Shown here piece by piece: positions 9,148 to 17,568 of a stretch of 64,000 bases of DNA (position 1 is its first letter; each line of letters starts with the position of its first letter). Both the position numbers and the translations under genes were made by a program. The stretch comes from an uncultured Rubritalea sp. GTDB lineage: Bacteria; Verrucomicrobiota; Verrucomicrobiia; Verrucomicrobiales; Akkermansiaceae. The DNA is taken from contig CALJOJ010000022.1 in NCBI GenBank assembly GCA_937981665.1, positions 1 to 64,000 on the forward strand. Reading direction: 5' to 3'. Under the pieces are notes generated by a model. That model made no database searches. It was not told the DNA's origin and saw nothing but the letters and a program-made list of their open reading frames with translations.

Positions 9148-10148
9148 AGCTTCTCATTCACCTCCAGCGTACCCTCTCCTATTCACTTATCATCTGGGCA
9201 GGAATCACCCAGCTATCCTTATCACAAGACAGGGAAGCTGGACTAGCCCGTACGCATGAAATACTCACCGAGCTAGAACTCCCCACATGGTTCTGGGCTG
9301 GAGCGCATCAGGCAGATAGCATCGCCCACTACCATAAGCTTACCAGCGATGATCTACTCGACCAGTATTTCAAAAATGCTGCCTCACTAAAGGCTCAAGG
9401 TGGGATCATAGATCCGCAAAAGATCCTAGAAGATGAGCAACTCAAGACCATACAAGGACTGATCGCGGAACATGGTGAAAAATCTCAGATCCCGATGACT
9501 GTATTCCTCTTCACAGAAGAACACTCTCTCGCACTGAAAGAAGATCAACTAGAAGAAAGACTCACCAGTTTCTTCCAGAAGAACAATGCACTAGTGACCT
9601 TCTACTACCATAATGAAGCACTCCGCTCCACCGGACACCTCATCATAGCTGACCAGACTAAGGATCAGACAGAAAGACAAATCATCAAGAACTGGGAAGT
9701 CGACGAAATGTTCCTTAAGACAGCTCGTGATGCCAGCGTGCCAGTGGATAAATTCTCCCAAATAGAAATCTATGTCACAGAGCTATCTAAGCGCTCATAC
9801 TGGATAGAACAGAAATATATAGCCAGCCCACTACCCCAAGGCAACCTGGCAGATCTAGATGGGCCAGCACCAGTAAAGCCGCTTACAAACCTAGAGCACT
9901 TATCCTTATTCATCGAAGCCCACCTCCTCACCATAGTCGGTCTAGCATTGACTATCACCGCTATTACCTGGTACTATCTATGGGCTAAAAAATGGAGGAA
10001 ATACGTCCTCCCAGTTAAACATATGCCACGTAGACTTGGCGCAGAATTCGGTGCCAACGTCAGCACTCCACTAGAATTCTCAGACGTAAAATTATCACTC
10101 GCAGAACAACGTGAAAAAGCACGCAACCGAGATCTTGGTGATTTATAA
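9144..10148 (+). CDS. Exported single-pass membrane protein, partner of the TPM-like protein
   Basis: A 334-residue protein with a signal peptide (about 1-27), a periplasmic region, one transmembrane helix near residues 250-272 (LTIVGLALTITAITWYYLW) and a basic cytoplasmic tail of about 60 residues. The region about 80-220 has alternating strands and helices and may be a second, diverged TPM-like fold; this is weak. The start overlaps the previous stop (ATGA), which indicates a two-gene unit. I do not know its function. A joint role at the membrane, one protein sensing outside and one acting inside, is inference only. Confidence 0.65.
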   Translation: MKLLIHLQRTLSYSLIIWAGITQLSLSQDREAGLARTHEILTELELPTWFWAGAHQADSIAHYHKLTSDDLLDQYFKNAASLKAQGGIIDPQKILEDEQLKTIQGLIAEHGEKSQIPMTVFLFTEEHSLALKEDQLEERLTSFFQKNNALVTFYYHNEALRSTGHLIIADQTKDQTERQIIKNWEVDEMFLKTARDASVPVDKFSQIEIYVTELSKRSYWIEQKYIASPLPQGNLADLDGPAPVKPLTNLEHLSLFIEAHLLTIVGLALTITAITWYYLWAKKWRKYVLPVKHMPRRLGAEFGANVSTPLEFSDVKLSLAEQREKARNRDLGDL

Positions 10149-10186
10149 ACTTTACATAACCTAGACTTCAACCTACCAAATTGTTG

Positions 10187-11665
10187 ATGTCTACACCTAT
10201 AACAACTAAGCTAGCCTCCTGTATCCTTTGTCTGCTATTATGCTTTCAGTCAGAGCAGCTGCAAGGAATCGAAGAAGAGAATCGTGGCCGCTGGGAAAAG
10301 CCCATCACAAGAGGCCCAGACATGGCCGTTCCTGGCTTCTTGATAAATCTAGGCCCCACCGGATCTAGAGCCACACTCCAAGCTCAGTCATTCACAGTAA
10401 AGTATATTTTCCAAGACTCCCCAGCAGAAAACAAACTAAAAATTGACGACGTGATTACCGGCGTCAACGCCAGATCTTTTAGGACTCCTCACTCCTTTGG
10501 CCATCATATAACACGCATGAAGTCCTTCCCCGATGTCGGCTATGAAGGCCCAATGATGGACTTTGGGAATGCCATTGAAAAAGCTGAAGGAACAGATGGT
10601 AAACTCACCCTCTCTGTCACTCGCTCAGGTAAAAAAATAAAAGTTATCATCCCGCTAGAGAAGATTGGGAAATTCTCCAAAACCTTCCCCGATAACTGCC
10701 CGAAGTCACAGTTCATCGCTGAGCAAGCAACCGACTACTTAAGCGGACCAGGCTACAAGTACATTGCTAAAGAAGCACCCCACGGTAAAGGCATGAGTGG
10801 TCTAGCTCTACTAGCGGCAGGAAAAATGAAGCTAGTAAAAGAAATGGTCCAAAACTGGAATACAAAACCTCGTAAAGGTATCTGGGTATGGCAAGTAGGA
10901 TACCAATGCATTTTCCTATCAGAATACTACCTACTTACTAAGGATAAAAAAGTCCTCCCTACCATCCAAGCACTCACGGAAAAGCTAGAACACGCTCAAG
11001 TCAGTGATATGGCAAACTACCAAGACCGTACCCATGGCAAAATGGGAAATGTTGGCCATAAGTTCCGTACAGGCGGCATGGGGCATAATACAGAAGTAGC
11101 AGGATATGGAACGATGAACATCACCACTACCTTATCACTAGTCGCATTCGAGCTAGCTAAGAAATGTGGAGTGAACGTAGACCAGAAGAAAGTAGATCTC
11201 GCATTCACCTATCTCAGATCAAGTACCACCAAAGAAGGCTACATCGGCTATCACACATCAAGAGGCGCATACGCTGCTGGTGGTCGCCAAGGCATGTCCA
11301 TCGTGGCGCACCACCTAGCAGGCGAATCACAAAACAAGCCAAGATACTTTAAACAAGTAACCAATGGACTACACAAATCCAAGAAATACCTTCCTGATGC
11401 ACATGCAGATGGCATGCTCTCCGTCTGTTGGGGCTTATTAGGCTCTCGCCTCTGTCAAAATGACGAAGTAGCTCAAGACATTATGGATTATAACAAGGCT
11501 TGGTTCAATATGGCTCGCTGCCATGACGGATCATTCGTAGCCCTTCCAGGAAGAGACATGACTGACAAAGGATACTATATGTCATCACGCCACCAACTCA
11601 CCGCTACCATGGCTCTCGCATTAACTAACAAAAAACCTATCTTAAAGCTACAGGGGAGAAACTAG
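10187..11665 (+). CDS. Secreted PDZ protein, DUF6288-like
   Basis: A 492-residue exported protein. I choose the ATG at 10187; the frame can also begin at TTG 10181. After the signal peptide (about 1-28) residues about 60-160 form a PDZ domain, with FLINLGPTGSRA and the carboxylate-loop-like DDVITGVNARSF. Residues about 170-490 are all-helical with repeated Gly-rich turns (KGMSGLALLAAGK, GHNTEVAGYGTMN), like an alpha/alpha toroid. The arrangement resembles proteins labelled DUF6288 in Planctomycetes and Verrucomicrobia; I am not certain of the number. The cargo or ligand is unknown. The downstream PVC cytochrome is separated by about 115 bases and likely has its own promoter. Confidence 0.7.
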   Translation: MSTPITTKLASCILCLLLCFQSEQLQGIEEENRGRWEKPITRGPDMAVPGFLINLGPTGSRATLQAQSFTVKYIFQDSPAENKLKIDDVITGVNARSFRTPHSFGHHITRMKSFPDVGYEGPMMDFGNAIEKAEGTDGKLTLSVTRSGKKIKVIIPLEKIGKFSKTFPDNCPKSQFIAEQATDYLSGPGYKYIAKEAPHGKGMSGLALLAAGKMKLVKEMVQNWNTKPRKGIWVWQVGYQCIFLSEYYLLTKDKKVLPTIQALTEKLEHAQVSDMANYQDRTHGKMGNVGHKFRTGGMGHNTEVAGYGTMNITTTLSLVAFELAKKCGVNVDQKKVDLAFTYLRSSTTKEGYIGYHTSRGAYAAGGRQGMSIVAHHLAGESQNKPRYFKQVTNGLHKSKKYLPDAHADGMLSVCWGLLGSRLCQNDEVAQDIMDYNKAWFNMARCHDGSFVALPGRDMTDKGYYMSSRHQLTATMALALTNKKPILKLQGRN

Positions 11666-11781
11666 TGTCACCAACAACACATTCCATTCACCTTTAGACA
11701 GTTACTCGAGCACGTTACACAAAAAATCAAATAGTAAAAAAAATAGCGACACAATCCACTCTTTAGTTAAGTATAATTATT

Positions 11782-14700
11782 ATGAAGATAACCATACCAG
11801 TCTTAGCCCTTATCTCAGCTATTTCTTTTATTCCCCAGATTGAAGCTCAAGATAAGACTCCCCAAAAAGCTAAGAAGGCAAAAAAACCTAAGAAGGTTAA
11901 GAAAGTAATCGAAGTCGACCCGATTCGTGATGAAACAATCGAGAACGACGGATTAACTATCCTCTACGGAAATGCCATGATGGAAAAGCTCCAAGAGGAA
12001 GGTAGCTTTGAAAGTTATCTACAGCTTGCCAACGCAGGCAAGAAAATACAATTTCGCTCCTGTGCTTATTCTGGTGACACAGTCGACTTCCGTATCAGAG
12101 CGTCCAGATTCGGACTCCACCTAAAATACCTGCTACAGAACTGGCAGTCAGACCGCGTCATCATGGCATTCGGGGCGAACGAGTCATACGCTGGTGCACC
12201 TGGGCTAGCTGCATTTGAGAAAAATTTAAAAAACTACCTGGAACTCATCACAGAAAGACATAGCGAATCCGAGCTCATCCTCGCATCACCGATTGCCTCC
12301 GAAAAAGATAGCTCAGTAACAGGCCCCGACCTCGTTAAAAGAAATGCTGATATCAAGCTCTATGCTGACAGCATGAAGAAAATAGCGGCAAAACACAACA
12401 TCAAGTTCGTAGACCTCTTCACCCCATCGGCGGAACTCTTCAACTCTTCAGACGGCGTCTACACCGTAAATGGGCAAAACCTATCTGATAAAGGCAGTGC
12501 CGCAGTCGGCAAACTTTTAGCCTCCGCTATCAATAGCAAAGTAGATACTGTTAAATCAGACTCTGCCGCATTCAAAGCCATCCAAAAAATAGTCCAACGT
12601 AAAGCTCTAGAAGTATCTCAAGCCTATCACCCTGCTAACGGCATCAGCTACTATGGGCTCCGTGCTAGACCTTATGAATACAACTACGAGATCCCTCACC
12701 ACCTTAAGCTAGCTAACACCCTAGACCAGGCCACCTGGGAACAAGCCAACAACTTAGAAACTACCGTGAGCCTCCCTGAGCTACCTATTTACGAGCTAAA
12801 AAAGCTACCTAACTCTAAGCCAAAACGAGGATTAGGTATTATTAAATCAGCCAAAGAAGACCTCAAAGACTTCACCCTAGCTCCAGGCTTCGAGGTGAAT
12901 TGCTTTGCATCCAGTGAAGATTACCCTGAACTCATCAATCCACTACAAATGCAGTTTGATGGCCGAGGTAGACTATGGGTTACCTGTTTTGCTAGTTACC
13001 CACATCCACTTCCGGGTAATGTCTCAAACGACACGATTCTTATTTTCGAAGATACTAATAACGATGGTAAGGCTGACAAGAAAACAACTTTCGCTGCAGG
13101 ACTAGACCTGCCTGATGGATTCATCTTCCATGATAAAGGCATCGTTGTTACCACATCCCGTAAATTAATCTACCTAGAAGATACGAATGGAGATAGTAAA
13201 GCAGACATCAAAAAGGAAATTCTCAGAGGATTTGATAACACAGACACTCACCACAGTGGATACCTGCAAAGATCTCCGCATGGAGGGGTGATCCTATCAG
13301 AAGCCCTTTTCCACAGAGGTCAGTTCGAGACCCTAAGCGGCACATTTCGTACAAAAGACAGCGTTATTATGTCACTCGACATGGATACCCGTAAGCTCAC
13401 AGCAGAACGTCAAACCGAAGCACCTAACCCATGGAAAGTAAGCTATAACCAATATGGTGAATGTATCCAATTCTATGGTGGTGGTCAGATCATCGATGCC
13501 GAGACTCACAATGTCGCTACCCCTATCGGCAGCGCTGCACCCTCGGCACTAGGTATGCCATTCCGTTATGATAAAGGATGCTCGGCTACATTCGTAAACA
13601 GCCCAGTCTTCCCTAAAAACTGGCAAGGCGGCTTTATCACTTCCCACCTACTAAGCAAGAATGAGATCAACTACACTCCACTAAAATTAGTCGAAGGTGC
13701 CTATAGAGCAGCTCAGAAGAAAACAACCATTCTGAAGTCATCTAATAAAGTATTTAGACCTACAGACGTGCTCTTCGGTAACGATGGAGCTCTCTACATT
13801 ACTGACTTTTACTACCCTATCATCGGTCATGCCCAGCACTCACTGAGACATAAAGATCGTGACTACGCCAATGGTAGAATCTGGAGAGTTACTCATACAG
13901 ACACACCTGCTCTGGCAGTAGAAAACCTCGAAAAAAAGACAACTAGTGAACTTATCAATAAGCTGAAAGACCCATTTCTAAGCATACGTCAGGTTGCAAG
14001 AAATGAACTCGCTAAAAAGCCAAATACTGAGGTCAACACGGCTCTCACAAAAGCTTCATCTACACATACTCGTGATGATGTATACGCTCTTGAGTTACTC
14101 TGGTTAATGGAACGTCAGAAAAACTTTTCTGACACATCACTGATCAAAAGATTAGTAGCCTCTTCTGATATCAAAATTCAGCGCTCTGCGGTAAGATCTC
14201 TACGTTGGTGGGCAGACGCTCTAGCTGCTGATCTAGAGCCTATCCTAACTAAATTGGCAGCTAGCTCTGATGATCGCGTAAAGATGGGAGTCATCACAGT
14301 CGTTTCTCATCTTCAGATGAAAGATACTAAATGGTCAGCCATCGGAGACAAAGTATTAGCTCAGCCAGCAACGCCACTTCATTATATGAAGACTATGCTC
14401 ACATGGATAGACCGCCCAGGACTAGCCCCCGAATTCCCCATTTTAAGCGTGGACCCTGCAGCCTATCTAACAGACACTGACTGGGAGAAGACAGATAAAG
14501 GATATAAAGGCCATCTATACTTTAACAGTAGCCAAGCTGGTAATCTAAACTTAGGTCACGAGGGTAACGCATACCTAAACCTCAACATCAATGACTCTCC
14601 GCTTCTCCTCGCTACTGGCGGACCACACTCTAAAGAATCACAAAATTCATTTGTAGTGAAAAAGGGCATCAATAAGGTCGAATTCTTCGTCACTAAAAAC

Positions 14701-15141
14701 AAAGAATATGCAAGGTTAGTAAACTCCAACTTCAAGTCATACATCACTGACAGTAAAGGGAAGAAACCTAAATCAATCACACTTTCATCCAGCAAGGAAG
14801 AAAGTCAAACATGGGGAAAACAATACAATGATAACCAACTTAATAACTGGGAAGAATTTGCGCTAAAAACCTTCGCAAAAAACTGCTCAAATTGTCATAA
14901 CACAGATGCTGATACAGCAATCGCTCCTGCACTCAGAGGACTCCTCGGTAAAAAGCAAACTGTCATCAGTAAAGATGGAATCAAAAGAGAAGTCACCATC
15001 GATGAAGCATACCTCCGCAGAGCAATTGTAAACCCTATGGCAGAATACAGAGAAGGATCAGTACCTGCGATGGTTCTTAAAGACCCGCTCAGTGAAAAGG
15101 AGGTCGACGTCCTAGTAAAGTGGATCAAGCAGCTTAATTAG
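11782..15141 (+). CDS. PVC-type SGNH/dehydrogenase/cytochrome c fusion
   Basis: A 1119-residue exported fusion. Signal peptide 1-22, then a Lys-rich linker (25-45). Residues about 57-270 are an SGNH-hydrolase-like fold, but the nucleophile motif reads YGNAMM at 62-67 where active enzymes have GDS, so the Ser is missing. Residues about 355-710 form a beta-propeller of the PVC membrane-bound dehydrogenase type, with DTNNDGKAD and DTNGDSKAD blade loops. About 720-870 is HEAT-like and helical. A jelly-roll-like stretch follows, and the end carries one haem c site, CSNCH (1035-1039). These fusions are characteristic of Planctomycetes and Verrucomicrobia and are thought to oxidise sugars in the periplasm with electrons leaving by the haem. 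The substrate is unknown. Confidence 0.9.
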   Translation: MKITIPVLALISAISFIPQIEAQDKTPQKAKKAKKPKKVKKVIEVDPIRDETIENDGLTILYGNAMMEKLQEEGSFESYLQLANAGKKIQFRSCAYSGDTVDFRIRASRFGLHLKYLLQNWQSDRVIMAFGANESYAGAPGLAAFEKNLKNYLELITERHSESELILASPIASEKDSSVTGPDLVKRNADIKLYADSMKKIAAKHNIKFVDLFTPSAELFNSSDGVYTVNGQNLSDKGSAAVGKLLASAINSKVDTVKSDSAAFKAIQKIVQRKALEVSQAYHPANGISYYGLRARPYEYNYEIPHHLKLANTLDQATWEQANNLETTVSLPELPIYELKKLPNSKPKRGLGIIKSAKEDLKDFTLAPGFEVNCFASSEDYPELINPLQMQFDGRGRLWVTCFASYPHPLPGNVSNDTILIFEDTNNDGKADKKTTFAAGLDLPDGFIFHDKGIVVTTSRKLIYLEDTNGDSKADIKKEILRGFDNTDTHHSGYLQRSPHGGVILSEALFHRGQFETLSGTFRTKDSVIMSLDMDTRKLTAERQTEAPNPWKVSYNQYGECIQFYGGGQIIDAETHNVATPIGSAAPSALGMPFRYDKGCSATFVNSPVFPKNWQGGFITSHLLSKNEINYTPLKLVEGAYRAAQKKTTILKSSNKVFRPTDVLFGNDGALYITDFYYPIIGHAQHSLRHKDRDYANGRIWRVTHTDTPALAVENLEKKTTSELINKLKDPFLSIRQVARNELAKKPNTEVNTALTKASSTHTRDDVYALELLWLMERQKNFSDTSLIKRLVASSDIKIQRSAVRSLRWWADALAADLEPILTKLAASSDDRVKMGVITVVSHLQMKDTKWSAIGDKVLAQPATPLHYMKTMLTWIDRPGLAPEFPILSVDPAAYLTDTDWEKTDKGYKGHLYFNSSQAGNLNLGHEGNAYLNLNINDSPLLLATGGPHSKESQNSFVVKKGINKVEFFVTKNKEYARLVNSNFKSYITDSKGKKPKSITLSSSKEESQTWGKQYNDNQLNNWEEFALKTFAKNCSNCHNTDADTAIAPALRGLLGKKQTVISKDGIKREVTIDEAYLRRAIVNPMAEYREGSVPAMVLKDPLSEKEVDVLVKWIKQLN

Positions 15142-15177
15142 TCTTTTATCTAAGCTACAGCATTACCAAAGTGTAAA

Positions 15178-15223
15178 AGCGGGGCTCGACTGGCTTCCTA
15201 TATGGAAGTAATCAAGCCCCGCT
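15178..15223 (+). terminator. Hairpin terminator after the PVC fusion gene
   Basis: AGCGGGGCT (15178-15186) pairs with AGCCCCGCT (15215-15223), with an inner CTTCC/GGAAG pair in the loop. The T run after it is poor, so termination may be weak or bidirectional towards the minus-strand gene at 15303. Confidence 0.6.
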
Positions 15224-15302
15224 CTCTATTCAATACACAACACATGCATAAAATTTACTCTAGTTCGTCACAGTTGAACTAGCCTATGCGCGCTGTACTC
15301 TG

Positions 15303-15656
15303 CTAGCTAGGTAGCCCTTGAAAACCTGCTTTTTCAGCCGCGTGCTTGATCGCTTTCAGTAGCACATCGCTCTGCTTGAGATTCGTATCTCTCTCTACGA
15401 GGTTCATTGCCTTGGCGTAATCAAAATCAGTAGCATCGCTTCCCTGGATTCTATTGGCATCGGTGATGAGGTTCACCACAGTAACTAACAAGTTAGGGTC
15501 GTCCTTGAGGATTTCTGTCACATTTTGCAGGAGCATTTTCACACCTATCTTTTCGGTCTGTACTAGCTTAATAAGGAGACCGATGTCGTCACCAGCACAT
15601 GCAGTTGGAGTGAGGTTTAGCTCTAGTCTATTATTATTTACGTTTCTATTTTTCAT
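15303..15656 (-). CDS. Small helical protein of unknown function
   Basis: A 117-residue, mostly helical protein with no signal peptide. It opens with an Asn-rich stretch (MKNRNVNNNRLELNLTPT) and continues with regular amphipathic helices (DDIGLLIKLVQTEKIGVKML, DDPNLLVTVVNLITDANR). I recognise no family. Its downstream neighbour on the opposite strand ends in a hairpin. Upstream lies a 460-base gene-free stretch with several hairpins. Codon use looks ordinary for this genome, so I accept it as a gene with moderate confidence. Confidence 0.55.
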   Translation of the reverse strand: MKNRNVNNNRLELNLTPTACAGDDIGLLIKLVQTEKIGVKMLLQNVTEILKDDPNLLVTVVNLITDANRIQGSDATDFDYAKAMNLVERDTNLKQSDVLLKAIKHAAEKAGFQGLPS

Positions 15657-16050
15657 TTTTTTAAGTGGTGATTGGTTGGTTTAGTATGGGTAACAAAACA
15701 TCGGGCATAAGTAGTATTTCACTACCCTCCAACCAACAACTAATACATCTATCTAATTATATAATATTAATTAACTAATTGAACAGACCCCTCCGTAGCA
15801 CTTGACTTTAGAGATTGAAAATAGCAGTCTTTCTATTCGACTGATTGACACCATTTTCAATATTTCGTTGTGATTGGTTTTGATCCAAAACCTTCACTGG
15901 TTACAGCCAATGAGGTCTCTTTTTTGTCTTGTTGATTATTATTTCTTTCTGATTGTACTTATCTGGATTGATTCTTGCTTGGTGGCAGATCGTTCTGCCT
16001 AGTTTAGTTGATATGGTTAAGTGTCTCACGTTGATCAGCCTAGTATCAGG
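15657..16050. other. Structured gene-free stretch
   Basis: About 400 bases with no credible protein. Three inverted repeats stand out. ATTGAAAAT (15814-15822) pairs with ATTTTCAAT (15853-15861), with CAGTC/GACTG nested inside. GGTTTT/AAAACC lies at 15876-15892 and GGCAG/CTGCC at 15984-15999. TTGGTTGGTT near 15672 has a partner CCAACCAAC near 15729. This may be an untranslated leader or a small RNA; I cannot assign a known RNA family. Confidence 0.35.
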
Positions 16051-16051
16051 G

Positions 16052-16087
16052 CAATAAAAAACCCGCTTCCGTTTTGGAGAGCGAGTC
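16052..16087 (-). terminator. Intrinsic terminator read on the minus strand
   Basis: On the minus strand CTCGCT, a short spacer and AGCGGG (one G-T pair) are followed by TTTTTT. It lies about 35 bases after the stop of the small minus-strand frame at 16121, which supports that frame being transcribed. Confidence 0.55.
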
Positions 16088-16120
16088 AGTATAGATCCTA
16101 GTAATGTTAAGGTGTTATTT

Positions 16121-16381
16121 CTATACTGAGTGCGTCCCTCCTTGGCTAATAATGTTAATCGAGCCTGAAATGAGACCGTTTACATGAACGTATGAGCCGG
16201 ATACTTCTAAGCCCATAATGCAACCTGTAAACGAAGACATCCCCGACCACGAACCTGAGCCCATCACAGAAGATGCTGTATTCCCAATAGAGGAAATACC
16301 GCGGCTTTGTGAGCCTGGTTTGATAGTTAATATGGATGTGCTAGGTAACATGATTTTTTTGAAGTTGGTGGACACTCTCAC
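16121..16381 (-). CDS. Possible small Gly/Ser-rich protein
   Basis: An 86-codon frame beginning at GTG (16379-16381). The next in-frame ATG is codon 11. The product is rich in Ser, Gly and Ile and looks strand-forming, with no clear signal peptide. It resembles no family I know. The main support is the intrinsic terminator placed just after its stop. It could also be an untranslated transcript with a chance open frame. Confidence 0.3.
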   Translation of the reverse strand: MRVSTNFKKIMLPSTSILTIKPGSQSRGISSIGNTASSVMGSGSWSGMSSFTGCIMGLEVSGSYVHVNGLISGSINIISQGGTHSV

Positions 16382-16485
16382 GCGATAGACACTTTAGCAA
16401 GAGAAAACTATATCTTTTTCTTTCACTTGTTCTCTCATCCTGAACAAAACATTAGAAATTAAAGATATAGCAACGCTCTGGGGTT

Positions 16486-17466
16486 TTATTTTTGTATGAC
16501 TGGAGCATCTATCCATTTCTCAGGAAGCTCACCACTGAGCGATTTTAAGAATGTGTATATCTCTATGGTGCTTTCTTTATCGACGCCTGCCCCCGCTACG
16601 TGCTCATCCATTTTTCTAATAGCATCGAGAAGATGGCTTGAGCTGGCATCATGGAAATACGGCTTGGTTAGGATTACGTTTCGGAGTGGCGATACGCGGA
16701 AGAACATTTTATGCTCCTCGTTCTTGGTAGTATAAAAATAGCCGAGATCTTTTTTATTCGGCCAAGCTTTAATAGCCCCCATCTGTTGCACCATCTCACC
16801 GCCAAAGTTTTTCCCCGTATGGCATGATGCACATTTCATCTCATTGAATGTGTTCAGGCCTTTAAGCTGTTCAACACTAAGAGCTTTCTTATCTCCATTT
16901 ATATAGTCATCGATGGGTGCAGGAGTGACTAGTTGCTTTAGATACTCAGCTAGAGCATCACTAATGGTTTCTTGAGTCATCTTTTTCTCAGGGTAAGCCT
17001 TTTTAAATAGATCTTGATAAGACGCTAATCTATCAAGCCTTGGTTCCCATTCACCCTCCCCCATTTCATGCTTAGAGTTGAGAGAATGATGAATTTTTTC
17101 ATATAGCATGATGCGCTTCCCCTCCCAGGAGAACAGATTCAGCTGGGCAACGTTAAACACCGTTGGGATATCGCGGAAAAAAGTTCCCTCTTCTTTCTGT
17201 TGCTTCACTAACTTACGATTAGTGCCGGCTGAACTCAGAGCATGACAGCTCACACAAGAAGTCTTATCTGATGCAGAAAGCCTAGTATCAAAGAACAACT
17301 GGTGCCCGAGTTCAGTTCGCTCATTTGGATCCGGAGCTGGATCTATCGCTCCAAAATAAAAATCCAGTTTATCACTAAATTTCTGTTGCTGGGGATCCTC
17401 CTCACCCAATAAGATCTGAGCAATAGAGAGTAGAGAAATAAAGATGATTTTACGATAAGCTAACAT
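16486..17466 (-). CDS. Di-haem cytochrome c peroxidase (MauG family)
   Basis: A 326-residue periplasmic protein with a signal peptide (about 1-21). Two haem c sites are visible: CVSCH at 71-75 and CASCH at 212-216. ELGHQLFFD (52-60) and LRNVILTKPYFHD are typical of bacterial cytochrome c peroxidases, which reduce H2O2 using electrons from small cytochromes. MauG-like homologues instead modify a protein partner. The length fits the short peroxidase group. The gene is divergent from the SNF2 helicase, with about 100 bases between the two starts. Confidence 0.9.
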   Translation of the reverse strand: MLAYRKIIFISLLSIAQILLGEEDPQQQKFSDKLDFYFGAIDPAPDPNERTELGHQLFFDTRLSASDKTSCVSCHALSSAGTNRKLVKQQKEEGTFFRDIPTVFNVAQLNLFSWEGKRIMLYEKIHHSLNSKHEMGEGEWEPRLDRLASYQDLFKKAYPEKKMTQETISDALAEYLKQLVTPAPIDDYINGDKKALSVEQLKGLNTFNEMKCASCHTGKNFGGEMVQQMGAIKAWPNKKDLGYFYTTKNEEHKMFFRVSPLRNVILTKPYFHDASSSHLLDAIRKMDEHVAGAGVDKESTIEIYTFLKSLSGELPEKWIDAPVIQK

Positions 17467-17568
17467 AAGAATACCTGTTGAGATTTATTGATAAATTTCA
17501 ACTATGGCAATGAAATTATAATTGCATCCTTGTACTACGCCCCCCTGTTCTTCTAGTATTTCGAGACG

